From: Bacteroidales bacterium
GTDB lineage: Bacteria; Bacteroidota; Bacteroidia; Bacteroidales; P3
Assembly: GCA_017647785.1 (NCBI GenBank)
Contig: JAGCJW010000038.1
Span: 1-64,000, forward strand
Length of the DNA stretch: 64,000 bases
Reading direction: 5' to 3'
Shown in pieces: positions 18,901 to 27,846 of the stretch. The notes beneath the pieces were generated by a model. That model was not told the origin of the DNA. It did not search any database and was given only the letters and a program-made list of their open reading frames with translations. The translations under genes were made by a program, and so were the position numbers. Every line of letters begins with the position of its first letter. Within the stretch, counting starts at the first letter, position 1.

Positions 18901-19146
18901 ATAAGTTCCGCTAAACGTAGTAGAAACAATTGCATCTGAGATTGTTCCCAAATTACCTAAATCTAAATCTATTGTTTGTTTGTAGTATTTAGATTTATCA
19001 CCTGATGCTCTAAAATAGTTAAAGTCTTCCAAAGATGAAATTTGATAAGGACTTTCCGCTGTACCTGAACCTTGTAATTGTTGAGCAAATGCATTACAAG
19101 TGAAAACCAATGCCAATAAGACAAAAAATATACTTCTTTTAAACAT
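15949..19146 (-). CDS. Type IX secreted GLUG/Fn3 surface protein, paralogue 1 (1065 aa)
   Basis: Signal peptide 1-21 (CNAFA before QQ). Residues 25-270 form GLUG-type repeats (GLIAGESKGTITYCNASG, GYAGGIVGQL), probably a beta-helix. One fibronectin-type domain follows (about 465-555, ending ATITFTTL), then a module starting GEFNSTETWVGGKVPSG that all three paralogues share, and a conserved block with FIGAPFETGYKLECIKPT. The last 75 residues are a type A type IX sorting domain (EVYNALGQKVYS, LPAGSYVVKAYNKR). It is the shortest of the three and lacks the tandem Fn3 segment of the other two. Inferred surface adhesin or matrix protein; the ligand is unknown. Its own promoter lies about 90 nt upstream. 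Confidence 0.88.
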   Translation of the reverse strand: MFKRSIFFVLLALVFTCNAFAQQLQGSGTAESPYQISSLEDFNYFRASGDKSKYYKQTIDLDLGNLGTISDAIVSTTFSGTYDGDGHTITYSAGFNGTTTTGDYALFSTVTGTITKLNVNANVTLSGNATAMNVALLCGFLQQGGLITFCNVSGNVNSTVNAGTGGGSDAGLIAGESKGTITYCNASGNVIGVGYAGGIVGQLTSPAVVRGCAFTGSVTALACEWEDYSSWGSFAGGICGFANSGTTIDLCYSNADIVAGKQSHAAVSTNTLKWLWFDLGGTPTVTNNYCAGTINGEAVNSSNDITNSTGEVSGNYYEGQVSADSIANALNNAAAAAGDTNIHFSVVNGEVVFGRVEMICETPINLVVENNGGDFTITWETGTDATINETTWHWTLTGGNPSYRNAEGQRAGTTTTPSMVFDNVSPSGEPYIFTVYTDCSTVQNGLLSNSASARFYMFGFGTSTSSPCYNIASVSASEIGVTSATINWVQNGESNAEEYQLKINGGEPIIVREFSKTFDALQPGTTYTVEIREECNQNGENGWGTPATITFTTLSLYETAKSGEFNSTETWVGGKVPSGSVGNIKINEGHIVTLAHTLILKNDCKIINDGVLKITQVGELINTTSTKVGGIVEVETPNKTNGKWTFIGAPFETGYKLECIKPTSTHDIAISKYDYTQSDWSDEWARVSTEMETAEGYFAWPFYSGIVLFTTYGDVFVQNEETKKWEEKSYDYSKDPATALNNADDITISKNVSATASGESGNAYWVALSNPYPAKLNVSEFLNDNTGKIQGNCVYKLTDALVSNSATNLQAWQTNATELNMTDGFFVNLVSGSETITISKEQLTNYPSNSQNKKSAIQQQEYIRFALVNGEETADLFFAHNEKSENKYDIYDAHKLFAPMEMAEPYFVTEGKALVKEEVRELPYYATMNVRSYKDTVMSFVMKDIPSGLKVFIIDGEEMIEMHEGSVYATEFSKGENIDRFKLFVRKADALDLDTQSTISITNCNRLVNVQTKEDNLYVEVYNALGQKVYSTREYNFNLNDLPAGSYVVKAYNKRANESVKIVIN

Positions 19147-19237
19147 AAAATTATAATTTACTTTATTGATTTATAAGAAAAAGTACTTCTTTTTACAAGA
19201 CTCTTTCTTAAAAAAATACAATACAAAAACCAAGGTG

Positions 19238-19297
19238 CGAAGTTACAATATTTTTTCCAAGTCGCCAAACTTTTATTGGTTCTTTTTTATTCTTTTT
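19238..19297 (-). promoter_or_regulatory. Promoter of paralogue 1 with conserved upstream box
   Basis: On the minus strand: -7 TAACTTCG (19238-19245, one mismatch), 20-nt spacer, -33 TTTG (19266-19269), and an upstream box reading GGTTCTTTTTTATTCTTTTT on the plus strand at 19278-19297. Spacing to the box (40 nt from the -7) is the same in all three paralogues. The leader is about 85 nt. Confidence 0.75.
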
Positions 19298-19346
19298 AAC
19301 TTTTAGCTAAATGGCTGAAAAAAAACTTTGTTTTTTCCGAATAAAA

Positions 19347-19416
19347 CAAAGAAATAAAAAAATAATTCTTTGTTTTATTTTGCTAAAACAAAGAATTATT
19401 TTATTGATTCAAAGAA
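19347..19416. repeat. 21-nt heptamer array A
   Basis: CAAAGAA at 19347, 19389 and 19410 (spacings 42 and 21) with an inverted TTCTTTG at 19366 filling the second slot. A weaker fifth unit (AACTTTG, 19324) sits one step upstream. The inverted pair creates the terminator hairpin at 19364-19397. The array lies between the end of paralogue 2 and the promoter of paralogue 1. Confidence 0.8.
19364..19397 (-). terminator. Terminator of paralogue 2, built from two array units
   Basis: A perfect 14-bp stem: AATTCTTTGTTTTA (19364-19377) pairs with 19384-19397 around a 6-nt loop. On the minus strand it is followed by ATTATTTTTTTAT. It lies 38 nt after the stop of the 1361-aa gene. Confidence 0.8.
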
Positions 19417-19435
19417 AGAATTTTCTCTCTTAATC

Positions 19436-22400
19436 TTATTCTATTACTATCTTAGTTGTTTCGCTTACTCTTTGATTAAATGCTTTTATCATATAAACGC
19501 CTGAGGTAACATCTTCTAATGTAAAGTTCCTTTCTTTTGTTTCTAACACCCTACGTCCTAAGGCATTATAAACTTCTATGGTTAAATCTGGCATTTGACT
19601 TTGGATTGTTATCTCACGATTATAGTTTTTTATTGTAATCTCTCTTGTAACTGCATTTTCAAGTCTTGTTTGTTTTTTAACCAATAGTTTAAATCTATCT
19701 TCATTCTCACCAACTATAACATTAGTTGTATATTCAGTTCCATTTGACATTCTTATACTTTGTTCATTATCAACCAAAGTCACCACATAACCTTCAGGTA
19801 TATTATCTGCAACAAATTTCACTTCCATATCAATATAACTTTTTACATTTAATGTAGCAGTGTATGGCAATTCTTTAACTTCTTCTTTTGACAAAGCAAT
19901 ACCATCAGTTACAAAATATAACTCTGTCATTTTTACAGGAGAGAACATTTTGTTTGCATCAAATTCATCGTAACTTTGTTCTGCTAACTCGTTATGATTA
20001 AAGCGTATTTTAGATTTTTTTCTTCCTACTTGCAATGATAATTCCAAATATTCAGTAGTTGTTTTAGCTTTTTTAGATTGGCTGTAATTAGTCAATTGGT
20101 CTTTTCTAAATGTTACCGCTTGAGGAGAAGCAGTTGATTTAAGATTTACAAAGAAACCTTCAGTGTGGTTAATACTTCCTGATGACACATCTTCCCAAGT
20201 AGTACCATTAAATTTATAAACACTACCTCCTTGAATCTTTGATTGATTATTTTGTATAAAGTCTGCAATATCCAATTTTGCAGGATAAGGATTTGATAAT
20301 GCCATCCAATAACCACCACTTGTATTAGGAACAGTTTTTGTTATTGTTACTTCATCTAAATTATTAAGTTTAGTTACAGGGGCTTTAGCAAAATCATATT
20401 GATTTGTAAGTAAATCTCCATAAGTTGTGTAGATTATTGTACCACTATAGAAAGGCCATGCAAAACAACCTTCTCCTGTTTCCATTGAAGTTTCTATTGT
20501 TGCCCATTCATTATCGCCATCTTCTGCATTACTCCATCTTCCATAATCATAATTATATTTAGAAACTGATACATCTATTATATCTTCTCCACTACGAGTA
20601 GGTTTAATACATTCTAATTTATATCCTGTTTCAAATGGAGCTCCAATAAATGTCCATTTGTTCATTTCCTTATTAGGAGATACTACTTCAACAATTCCAC
20701 CAACCTCATTTGCTGTTTTATTTATCAATTCTCCTTGTTGAGTAATTACTAAAAGGCCTTGGTTTACAATTTGACAACTACCTGTTAATCTCAATGTATT
20801 TGAAAGCGTTACTGTGTGTCCTTGTAGAATTGTAATAGTTCCTACATTTCCTGCAGGCACTTTTCCTCCTTGCCAAGTAGATGGTTGATTAAATTGTCCT
20901 GATGTAGCAGTTACATAACTACCAGATTCGGTTGTAAATTCTACTGTTGTAGCTGTTGCCCAACCATCTCCACATTGTTCTTCAACAACTACAGTATAGG
21001 CTGTAGCAGGAGTTAATCCTGTAAAATCTACTGTTGTAGCTGTTTGTATAATAGGAGTTCCTCCATTCAAGCTTATTCTATAATTCAAACCTCCTAATGT
21101 ATTTTGACTTTCCCAACTTACTGTTGCTGTTGTTACACCTAAGTTTGAAACAGAAATATTCTTTACTACAAAACAACCTGCAGTATTAAACGTTCCTGTC
21201 ACAGAAGAATAGTTATCATTTAAACAATATTCTCTTACTTCGTATGAATAGGTTTTTCCATTTTGCAAGCCAACTAATACATTAAGGGTTTCTTCCATTG
21301 CATCGTATACTGTTTCTCCTATATATAATTTTCTATTTGGATGAGGATTTGCAAAAATAAATTTCGCTGTTGATTGAGTTGGTTCAATATTTACTACTCC
21401 AACAGGAAGACATGGCACTTCTATTGCAACCTCTAATGCTTCTGAAGTACTACCTCCTACTCTTTCTTTTATAGCAAGAGTAGTTTCAAAGCCCGGTGTT
21501 TGATTTTGAAGAATGTAAGGATTTGTCACTCCTACACCTTCTATTTCCCAACCATCATTAGAAACTGAGCCTGCTGTCCAACTAATAGTTACATCGTAGG
21601 TGCTTCCGTTTTGTGTATAAGTTACTTGAGGATTGCTTGGTGCTGGTATTTCTGAAACAGTGTATGGCATTGTTGCCCAATCAGAGTAATATTTTGTTCC
21701 TGCAATTGTCTTAACTGTTCTTACTTTTGCCGTATGTGAACCTGATGCCAAATCTGTTATTTGACAAGGGCTTGTTTGTGTATTTCCTTCTGTGTTTACT
21801 TCGTAAGTCATTCCAGGCAATGAAGTCCAAGTAATAGTTGCTGTTCCTGATGTTCCGTTCCATATTGTGCTTACTGATAAATTTGTTGGTGTTGGAAGTG
21901 ATGCTGTTGTTACAGTTATTGTTGCTTCTTCTACATATTGATTTCCACATTTTGCTTTTACTGTAATAGCATACTCTGTATTTGGAGTAAGTTCTGTAAG
22001 AGATTTTGTCATAGAACTACCTTGTGCATAGGTATAAGTTTGTCCATTTACTAATAACTGACAGTCTGCATCTGATGTCCAACTAATATCAAATGATTCG
22101 TATGTTACGTTTGTTGCTTGTAAATTACTTGGTATAGGACAAGCTACATTAATTGGTATTTGAGCATTTTCTGAAACTAAGTCTGTTTGGTCTGCTGTAC
22201 AATCTGAATAAACAGTAAATGTATAAGGCGTTTGACTTGGTGGTAAAGTTGTTTCTACTCTTCTTGTTGTAACATCATCTGAAGCAGTATAAGAATCTCC
22301 TCCTGTGATAGTCCAATGCCAATTACTTTCCTCTACAGTATCGTCTGCACCTTCTATGTCCCATGTTATTACGTATGTTCCATTATTATTGGTAAACGTA

Positions 22401-23521
22401 AGATTTGTAGGTTTTTCACAAACCTTTTCATTATTCACTGCTCCAAAAACAACCTCTCCATTAACAACACTAAAAGTTATTTTATCATCTCCAGAAGCCG
22501 CATCATTCAAATCTTCAACAATATCTTCAGCGCTTCCACTACCAGGGTGATAATTATTAGAACCATTACTACTATTAGTAATATTGCTACCATTAATAGG
22601 ATTTCCATTAACTGTTCCTTCGCCATAACAATTTGTTACAGTAGGGTTTTCAGAACCCCAACCAAACAAACCTCCTGGATTAGCACTCCCTACTCCGTTT
22701 CCTTGTGTTGCCGATTCTATAGTAGCATCTACATAACATAAATTTATAGTTGATTCACTATCTGCATAACCAACAATACCTCCTGCATATCCACCTGTAC
22801 CTGTACCAATAATTCCTCCAATAATATCTCCCCAACCACCATCTCCATCAAAGGTTGCTTTGGCTGAACCATAAAAAGAGCAACCATAAATATCTCCATT
22901 AACAGCTTGTCCAACCACTCCGCCAACATAACCCATTCCTGTAACGTTTCCTTCAACATTACAATACTTTACCCAACAGTTTGCCATATACCCAACAAGC
23001 AAACCTGTTTGTGCTTTTTCCCAAGCCGAATTAGTACTAATTGTTGAAGTAATTGTGCTGTTTGTTATATTACAATCTGTTATCAAAGCATTTGTTCCAG
23101 AAAGATTTGCACACAATAATGCAACGTTTGCAGTAACATTGCTGTTGGCAGACGCATTCAAAGTACAATTAAGTAAATTAAGATTTTTAATCGTCCCTGT
23201 AACATTTCCAAATAAAGCTAAACGAGCATTGTTTCCTGTTGCAGTCGCATTCGCAGTAAAGCTTATGCTATGTCCATCTCCGTCATAAGTTCCAGAAAAA
23301 CTTTGTATGTATCCAATTTGAGTAATAGTTATTGTACCTAAATCTAAATCTATTGTTTGTTTGTAATATTTAGATTTATCACCTGATGCTCTAAAATAGT
23401 TAAAGTCATCAACAGAAGAAATCAAAAAAGGATTTTCAGCTGTTCCTGAGCCTGTTAATTGAGCAAAGGCACTAATACTTAGTAGTGATACTACAAATAA
23501 TAATAAATATTTCTTTATCAT
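19436..23521 (-). CDS. Type IX secreted GLUG/Fn3 surface protein, paralogue 2 (1361 aa)
   Basis: Signal peptide 1-20 (ISAFA before QL). GLUG-type repeats occupy about 60-310 (GYVGGVVGQAVNGDIYGC, GGYAGGIVGYADS). A tandem of three to four Fn3-like domains follows (about 355-880), including a CPIPSNLQATNVTYESFDIS module. Next come the shared FNQPSTWQGGKVPAGNVG module, a domain with FIGAPFETGYKLECIKPT, and a type A type IX sorting domain at the end (VYNALGRRVLETKERNF, KIVIE). Large blocks match paralogue 3 almost exactly. Inferred to be displayed on the surface by type IX secretion; ligand unknown. It has its own promoter and terminator. Confidence 0.88.
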   Translation of the reverse strand: MIKKYLLLFVVSLLSISAFAQLTGSGTAENPFLISSVDDFNYFRASGDKSKYYKQTIDLDLGTITITQIGYIQSFSGTYDGDGHSISFTANATATGNNARLALFGNVTGTIKNLNLLNCTLNASANSNVTANVALLCANLSGTNALITDCNITNSTITSTISTNSAWEKAQTGLLVGYMANCWVKYCNVEGNVTGMGYVGGVVGQAVNGDIYGCSFYGSAKATFDGDGGWGDIIGGIIGTGTGGYAGGIVGYADSESTINLCYVDATIESATQGNGVGSANPGGLFGWGSENPTVTNCYGEGTVNGNPINGSNITNSSNGSNNYHPGSGSAEDIVEDLNDAASGDDKITFSVVNGEVVFGAVNNEKVCEKPTNLTFTNNNGTYVITWDIEGADDTVEESNWHWTITGGDSYTASDDVTTRRVETTLPPSQTPYTFTVYSDCTADQTDLVSENAQIPINVACPIPSNLQATNVTYESFDISWTSDADCQLLVNGQTYTYAQGSSMTKSLTELTPNTEYAITVKAKCGNQYVEEATITVTTASLPTPTNLSVSTIWNGTSGTATITWTSLPGMTYEVNTEGNTQTSPCQITDLASGSHTAKVRTVKTIAGTKYYSDWATMPYTVSEIPAPSNPQVTYTQNGSTYDVTISWTAGSVSNDGWEIEGVGVTNPYILQNQTPGFETTLAIKERVGGSTSEALEVAIEVPCLPVGVVNIEPTQSTAKFIFANPHPNRKLYIGETVYDAMEETLNVLVGLQNGKTYSYEVREYCLNDNYSSVTGTFNTAGCFVVKNISVSNLGVTTATVSWESQNTLGGLNYRISLNGGTPIIQTATTVDFTGLTPATAYTVVVEEQCGDGWATATTVEFTTESGSYVTATSGQFNQPSTWQGGKVPAGNVGTITILQGHTVTLSNTLRLTGSCQIVNQGLLVITQQGELINKTANEVGGIVEVVSPNKEMNKWTFIGAPFETGYKLECIKPTRSGEDIIDVSVSKYNYDYGRWSNAEDGDNEWATIETSMETGEGCFAWPFYSGTIIYTTYGDLLTNQYDFAKAPVTKLNNLDEVTITKTVPNTSGGYWMALSNPYPAKLDIADFIQNNQSKIQGGSVYKFNGTTWEDVSSGSINHTEGFFVNLKSTASPQAVTFRKDQLTNYSQSKKAKTTTEYLELSLQVGRKKSKIRFNHNELAEQSYDEFDANKMFSPVKMTELYFVTDGIALSKEEVKELPYTATLNVKSYIDMEVKFVADNIPEGYVVTLVDNEQSIRMSNGTEYTTNVIVGENEDRFKLLVKKQTRLENAVTREITIKNYNREITIQSQMPDLTIEVYNALGRRVLETKERNFTLEDVTSGVYMIKAFNQRVSETTKIVIE
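21580..22140. repeat. Near-identical Fn3-coding block, copy 1 (partner 25960-26520)
   Basis: About 560 nt of coding sequence, offset by 4380 nt, differ at only scattered positions between paralogues 2 and 3, while the flanking regions are much more diverged. This indicates recent duplication or gene conversion limited to the Fn3 modules. Confidence 0.8.
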
Positions 23522-23614
23522 AATGTTTTATTTTATTCTAAATTGATTTTCAAACAAGATAAGAAAGTAACAACTCCTTATCAAAACAATAAATTACACC
23601 TATAAATTAGGGCG

Positions 23615-23673
23615 CGAAATTACAATATTTCTCCTAAAACGCCAAAAAATTTTTGGTTCTTTTTTGTTCTTTT
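23615..23673 (-). promoter_or_regulatory. Promoter of paralogue 2 with conserved upstream box
   Basis: On the minus strand: -7 TAATTTCG (23615-23622, one mismatch), 20-nt spacer, -33 TTTG (23643-23646), and plus-strand box GGTTCTTTTTTGTTCTTTT at 23655-23673. Geometry is identical to the promoters at 19238 and 27949. Leader about 85-90 nt. Confidence 0.75.
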
Positions 23674-23726
23674 CTATTTTCTTTGATTTTCAGTGTATCA
23701 AAACGCTGTTTTTGGTAAAATAAATC

Positions 23727-23795
23727 AAAGAAATAAAAAAATAATTCTTTGTTTTATTTTACTAAAACAAAGAATTATTTTACTGATTCAAAGAA
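23727..23795. repeat. 21-nt heptamer array B
   Basis: CAAAGAA at 23727, 23768 and 23789 with an inverted TTCTTTG at 23746. It is the copy of array A carried by the duplicated 3' segment; one base is missing from the hairpin loop, so the first interval is 41 instead of 42. Confidence 0.8.
23744..23776 (-). terminator. Terminator of paralogue 3
   Basis: The same 14-bp stem as at 19364 (AATTCTTTGTTTTA, 23744-23757, pairing with 23763-23776) with a 5-nt loop, followed on the minus strand by ATTATTTTTTTAT. It lies 38 nt after the stop codon. Confidence 0.8.
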
Positions 23796-23814
23796 AGAAT
23801 TTTCTCTCTTAATC

Positions 23815-26800
23815 TTATTCTATTACTATCTTGGTTGTTTCGCTTACTCTTTGATTAAATGCTTTTATCATATAAACGCCTGAGGTAACATCTTCTAATG
23901 TAAAGTTTCTTTCTTTTGTCTCTAACACTCTACGTCCTAAGGCATCATAAACCATTATTGTTAGGTCTTTTTGTTCTGATGATACTTTTACCTCTCTGTT
24001 ATAGTTTACTATTTCAACTTTTGAACTCAACGCCTCTTCAAGTGAACGTTTATTGCCAAACAATACTTTAAATCTGTCTGCATTTTCTCCTGATGTTATG
24101 TTGGTTGTGTATTGTTCGCCTTCTTCTATTCTTATTGATTCGTCTCCGTCTATTATAGTTACTGTAACTCCTTGTGGTATATTAGTTGCTTTGAATGATA
24201 CTTCTTTGTTTTCAAAGCTTCTTACATTCATTGTCGCTGTGTAAGGCAATGTTTTTACTTCTTCTTTTACTAATGCTTTGCCTTCTGTTACAAAGTATGG
24301 TTCGCTAACTTCTGCTGGTGAGAACATCTTATTGGCATCAAATATGTCATATTCTTGTTCTGCTTCTTGATTGTGGGCAAAGAATAGGTCCACTTCATTT
24401 TCGCCTTCTAGCATTGTAAGGCGTATGAAGTTTCTTTCTTCTGCTGATTTTTTAGCTCCTGTGTATCTTTGGTTTTTATTAAAGTTTACTGTTTTTGCTC
24501 CTGCACTTGCAAAGTTTACAAAGAAGCCTTCTGTTATATTGATTTGTCCAGTGCTTACTGTTTCCCATACTGGTTGATTGCTTGCATTGGAAGTTAATCT
24601 ATATACAATTCCTCCTTGTACTCCTGTTTGTGCAAGTAAGAATTTATTAATGTCTAATTTAAAAGTGTAAGGGTTTGCAAGTGCCATCCAATATGCTTCA
24701 TCATAAGATTCGTTCAATGTTTTGTTTACTGTTACTGGAGCATTGTTTAACCAATATGTAGGAGTTTTAGAATTGTTATATCCTAAGCTTGTGTTGTTTT
24801 CATAATCCCAAGTTTCTCCGTATGTTGTAAAGACTGTTGGTTCTGCTGCAAAGGACCATGCAAAGAAGCCTTCGCCTGCGCCTACTTCTGTTTCGTAGGT
24901 TGCCCATTCGTTTTCTCCTGTGCTCCATGCTCCTGTTGTGTAATCAAACATTGATACTGAAATATCTCTTGTTCCTCTAAGTATGGCTTCTAATTTATAT
25001 TTTCCATCTTGTCCATTTAATGGTGCTCCTATGAATGACCATTTGTCTGTTGGTAATTCTGCAGTTTCTATTTCTACTATACCTTGTACATTATTATCAC
25101 TTATCAATTCACCGTCTTGTGTTATTACTAGAACGCCATTATTTACAAATGTACAAGCTGATGTTAGATGTAATGGAGTTGTAAGTCTTACTGTATGTTC
25201 TGGTTGTATTGTTATAGTTCCTATATTTCCTTCTGGTATTCTACCTCCTGACCAAGTTGATGCTTCGTTAAAGTTTCCTGAAGCCATTGTTACGAAGTCT
25301 GCACTTTCTGTTGTGAATAATACTGAAGCTGTTTCTCCCCAAGCTTCTCCACATTGTTCTTGTACTGATACTGTATAGGTAGTTGAAGGTGATAGTGTTG
25401 TAAAATTAATTGTTTGTTCTGTTTGTTCTGGTTGTTCTACTCCATTCAATGTTATTTTATATTTCAAACCTGTTAAAGCGTTTTGACTTTGCCAACTTAC
25501 TGTTGCTGTTGTTATTTTTACGTTTGAAACAGAAAGACCTGTTACTTGATAACATCCATATGTTGTAAAGTTTCCACTTATAGTAGAATATTTTGTTTCT
25601 GTGCAATATTCTCTTACTTCGTATGAATATGTGTGGTTACTTTCTAAGCCTGTTAATACAATAGACATTTCGTCTGCAGGGTAAGATGTTTCTCCTATGT
25701 GTATTTTTCTATTTGTATGTGTATTTGCAAAATCAAATCTTACTGTTGATTGAGTAGGTGTAACTGTTACTTCTCCCACTGGTAAGCAAGGTACATCTAT
25801 TGTTACGTTTAAAGGTCTTGATAAACCTTCTCCTACCACTTCTTGTATTGCTACGATTGTTGAACTACCCGGTATTTGATTTTGAAGTGTATAAGAAGGA
25901 GTTAATATAGTAGTTTCTCCTATCTTCCAACCATCGTTAGGAGTTGTTCCTGCTGTCCAACTAATTGTTACATCGTAAGCATTTCCGTCTGGTGTATAAG
26001 TTACTTGAGGATTACTTGGTGCTGGTATTTCTGAAACAGTGTATGACATTGTTGCCCATTCAGAGTAATATTTTGTTCCTGCAATTTCCTTAACTGTTCT
26101 TACTTGTGCTGTGTGTGAACCTGCTTCTAAACCTGTTATTTGACAAGGGCTTGTTTGTGTATTTCCTTCTGTGTTTACTTCGTAAGTCATTCCGTCTAAT
26201 GAAGTCCAAGTAATAGTTGCTGTTCCTGATGTTCCATTCCATACAGGGTTTACTGATAAATTTGTTGGTGTTGGAAGTGATGCTGTTGTTACAGTTATTG
26301 TTGCTTCTTTTACATATTGATTTCCACATTTTGCTTTTACTGTAATAGCATACTCTGTATTTGGAATAAGTTCTGTAAGAGATCTTGTCATAGAACTACC
26401 TTGTGCATAGGTATAAGTTTGTCCATTTACTAATAACTGACAGTCTGCATCTGATGTCCAACTAATATCAAATGATTCGTATGTTACGTTTGTTGCTTCT
26501 AAGTTAGTTGGTATTGGACATGTAACTTCAAATTCTACTGATACAGAATTAGAAAGTAATCCTGCTTGACTTGAGGAACAGTCTGTATAAACAGAGAATG
26601 TATAAGGAGTTGTACTTGGAGCAATTTCACGTGTCAAAGTTCTATCGGTAGTTGAGCCAGTCAAATCTGTCGCTAAATCGCCTCCGCTTAATGCCCAATA
26701 CCATAAAGTTTCATTCACACTTCTATCTTCTCCTGCAACAGTCCAAGATATTGTATGTTTTCCTTGGGCGTTTGGTCCTGTAATGCTTAAGTCTTTTGGC

Positions 26801-27846
26801 GTTTCACAAACTTTTCCAAGAACTAAAACAATCTTTCCCCCTATGTATTCAAAGTGGGCTTGACCATCATTATCTGGACCATTTAAAGCATCTAAAATAG
26901 CATAAATTTGTTCAAGTGTCTTACCATTCAAATCATCAGAATCATAATTATTGGTATTACCTCCATTATTACCATTAGTGATATCATTTAGTCGAGTTCC
27001 TGATTCTCTACCTTCAAGAGTTACATCTGCATAACTATTATCTACATTTACATTTCCACCACCATTTATTCTTGTACTCACAATACCCGAAGCAGCTTTA
27101 TTTGAAGTTATTGTACCACTTGCATAACATTGTACTATTGAAGTATTATTACCAGCATATCCACATATTCCTCCTGCAAAACTGCCCACGTCATCTCCAG
27201 ATGTACTTGTAGGGTCTTCTGCAGTTACATTACCAATAAAGGCACAACCTGTTATAGAACATTGATAATTATTCTGCTTTAGCATTTGACCAACCAAACC
27301 ACCTACATATCCTACTCCCGTTACATTTCCAGTTCCCATACAATATTCTACTTTTGCTTCGCATTGTCCTACTATAAGTCCTGCATCAGTTCCTCCTCCA
27401 TTGCTAGCATGAACTGTTGAAGTAACATTTCCTGATACTGAACAATGTGATATAAGACCATTATTTGACAACTTACCACAAAGTAAACCAATTTGCATAT
27501 CACTTCCATTACCAGAAATTGTGGCTTCTCCATTAACATTAAGATTTTTAATAGTCCCCGTTACACGCCCAAACAACCCAAAATTAGCATCAGTTACATT
27601 ATTACCTTGAAATGTTGCTTGATAGGTTATGGTGTATCCATTACCATCATAAGTCCCTGAAAAATTTTGGATAAGGGCTGCAGTTCTTGTTCCTACGTCA
27701 CCAAGGTCAATATCCGCTGTTTGAATATAGTTTCCTCCTTGTTGAATTGCCCAAAATTGATCGGCAGTTGAAATTTGTGTTTGTGCAAAGGCACTTAAAT
27801 TTAGCAAAAGCATTGCTAAAAATGGTAAAAAATATTTTTTTGTCAT
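23815..27846 (-). CDS. Type IX secreted GLUG/Fn3 surface protein, paralogue 3 (1343 aa)
   Basis: Signal peptide 1-21 (LSAFA before QT). GLUG-type repeats span about 60-280 (GLFGRVTGTIKNLNVNG, GYVGGLVGQM, GGICGYAGNN). Several Fn3-like domains follow (about 345-860), among them the CPIPTNLEATNVTYESFDIS module shared with paralogue 2, then FNEASTWSGGRIPEGNIG, a conserved block with FIGAPLNGQDGKYKLEA, and a type A type IX sorting domain. The N-terminal 330 residues are more diverged from paralogue 2 than the middle and end. It is the first gene of the tandem set but has its own promoter and terminator, so the three are probably separate transcripts. Surface display is inferred; ligand unknown. 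Confidence 0.88.
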   Translation of the reverse strand: MTKKYFLPFLAMLLLNLSAFAQTQISTADQFWAIQQGGNYIQTADIDLGDVGTRTAALIQNFSGTYDGNGYTITYQATFQGNNVTDANFGLFGRVTGTIKNLNVNGEATISGNGSDMQIGLLCGKLSNNGLISHCSVSGNVTSTVHASNGGGTDAGLIVGQCEAKVEYCMGTGNVTGVGYVGGLVGQMLKQNNYQCSITGCAFIGNVTAEDPTSTSGDDVGSFAGGICGYAGNNTSIVQCYASGTITSNKAASGIVSTRINGGGNVNVDNSYADVTLEGRESGTRLNDITNGNNGGNTNNYDSDDLNGKTLEQIYAILDALNGPDNDGQAHFEYIGGKIVLVLGKVCETPKDLSITGPNAQGKHTISWTVAGEDRSVNETLWYWALSGGDLATDLTGSTTDRTLTREIAPSTTPYTFSVYTDCSSSQAGLLSNSVSVEFEVTCPIPTNLEATNVTYESFDISWTSDADCQLLVNGQTYTYAQGSSMTRSLTELIPNTEYAITVKAKCGNQYVKEATITVTTASLPTPTNLSVNPVWNGTSGTATITWTSLDGMTYEVNTEGNTQTSPCQITGLEAGSHTAQVRTVKEIAGTKYYSEWATMSYTVSEIPAPSNPQVTYTPDGNAYDVTISWTAGTTPNDGWKIGETTILTPSYTLQNQIPGSSTIVAIQEVVGEGLSRPLNVTIDVPCLPVGEVTVTPTQSTVRFDFANTHTNRKIHIGETSYPADEMSIVLTGLESNHTYSYEVREYCTETKYSTISGNFTTYGCYQVTGLSVSNVKITTATVSWQSQNALTGLKYKITLNGVEQPEQTEQTINFTTLSPSTTYTVSVQEQCGEAWGETASVLFTTESADFVTMASGNFNEASTWSGGRIPEGNIGTITIQPEHTVRLTTPLHLTSACTFVNNGVLVITQDGELISDNNVQGIVEIETAELPTDKWSFIGAPLNGQDGKYKLEAILRGTRDISVSMFDYTTGAWSTGENEWATYETEVGAGEGFFAWSFAAEPTVFTTYGETWDYENNTSLGYNNSKTPTYWLNNAPVTVNKTLNESYDEAYWMALANPYTFKLDINKFLLAQTGVQGGIVYRLTSNASNQPVWETVSTGQINITEGFFVNFASAGAKTVNFNKNQRYTGAKKSAEERNFIRLTMLEGENEVDLFFAHNQEAEQEYDIFDANKMFSPAEVSEPYFVTEGKALVKEEVKTLPYTATMNVRSFENKEVSFKATNIPQGVTVTIIDGDESIRIEEGEQYTTNITSGENADRFKVLFGNKRSLEEALSSKVEIVNYNREVKVSSEQKDLTIMVYDALGRRVLETKERNFTLEDVTSGVYMIKAFNQRVSETTKIVIE
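25960..26520. repeat. Near-identical Fn3-coding block, copy 2 (partner 21580-22140)
   Basis: Partner of 21580-22140 at a constant 4380-nt offset, encoding the same Fn3 modules with few substitutions. Confidence 0.8.

Larger units (their letters stand above)
19341..19573. repeat. Duplicated 3' segment, copy 1 (partner 23721-23952)
   Basis: About 230 nt covering the array, terminator and last 45 or so codons of paralogue 2 are nearly identical to 23721-23952 at the end of paralogue 3, with a handful of substitutions and one single-base indel. The final 41 residues of both proteins (LGRRVLETKERNFTLED onward) are identical. Confidence 0.85.
23721..23952. repeat. Duplicated 3' segment, copy 2 (partner 19341-19573)
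   Basis: See copy 1. Identity covers the array, the terminator and the 3' end of the gene, and stops abruptly at about 23952, where the sorting domain upstream part diverges. Confidence 0.85.

Noticed and set aside
22316..22741. 141-aa plus-strand open frame inside paralogue 2
   Set aside because: Antisense shadow of the Fn3/GLUG coding sequence; low-complexity Ile/Ser-rich translation.
15949..27846. Pseudogene or frameshift in the tandem surface genes
   Set aside because: All three frames are intact from signal peptide to sorting domain, with promoters and, for two, terminators.
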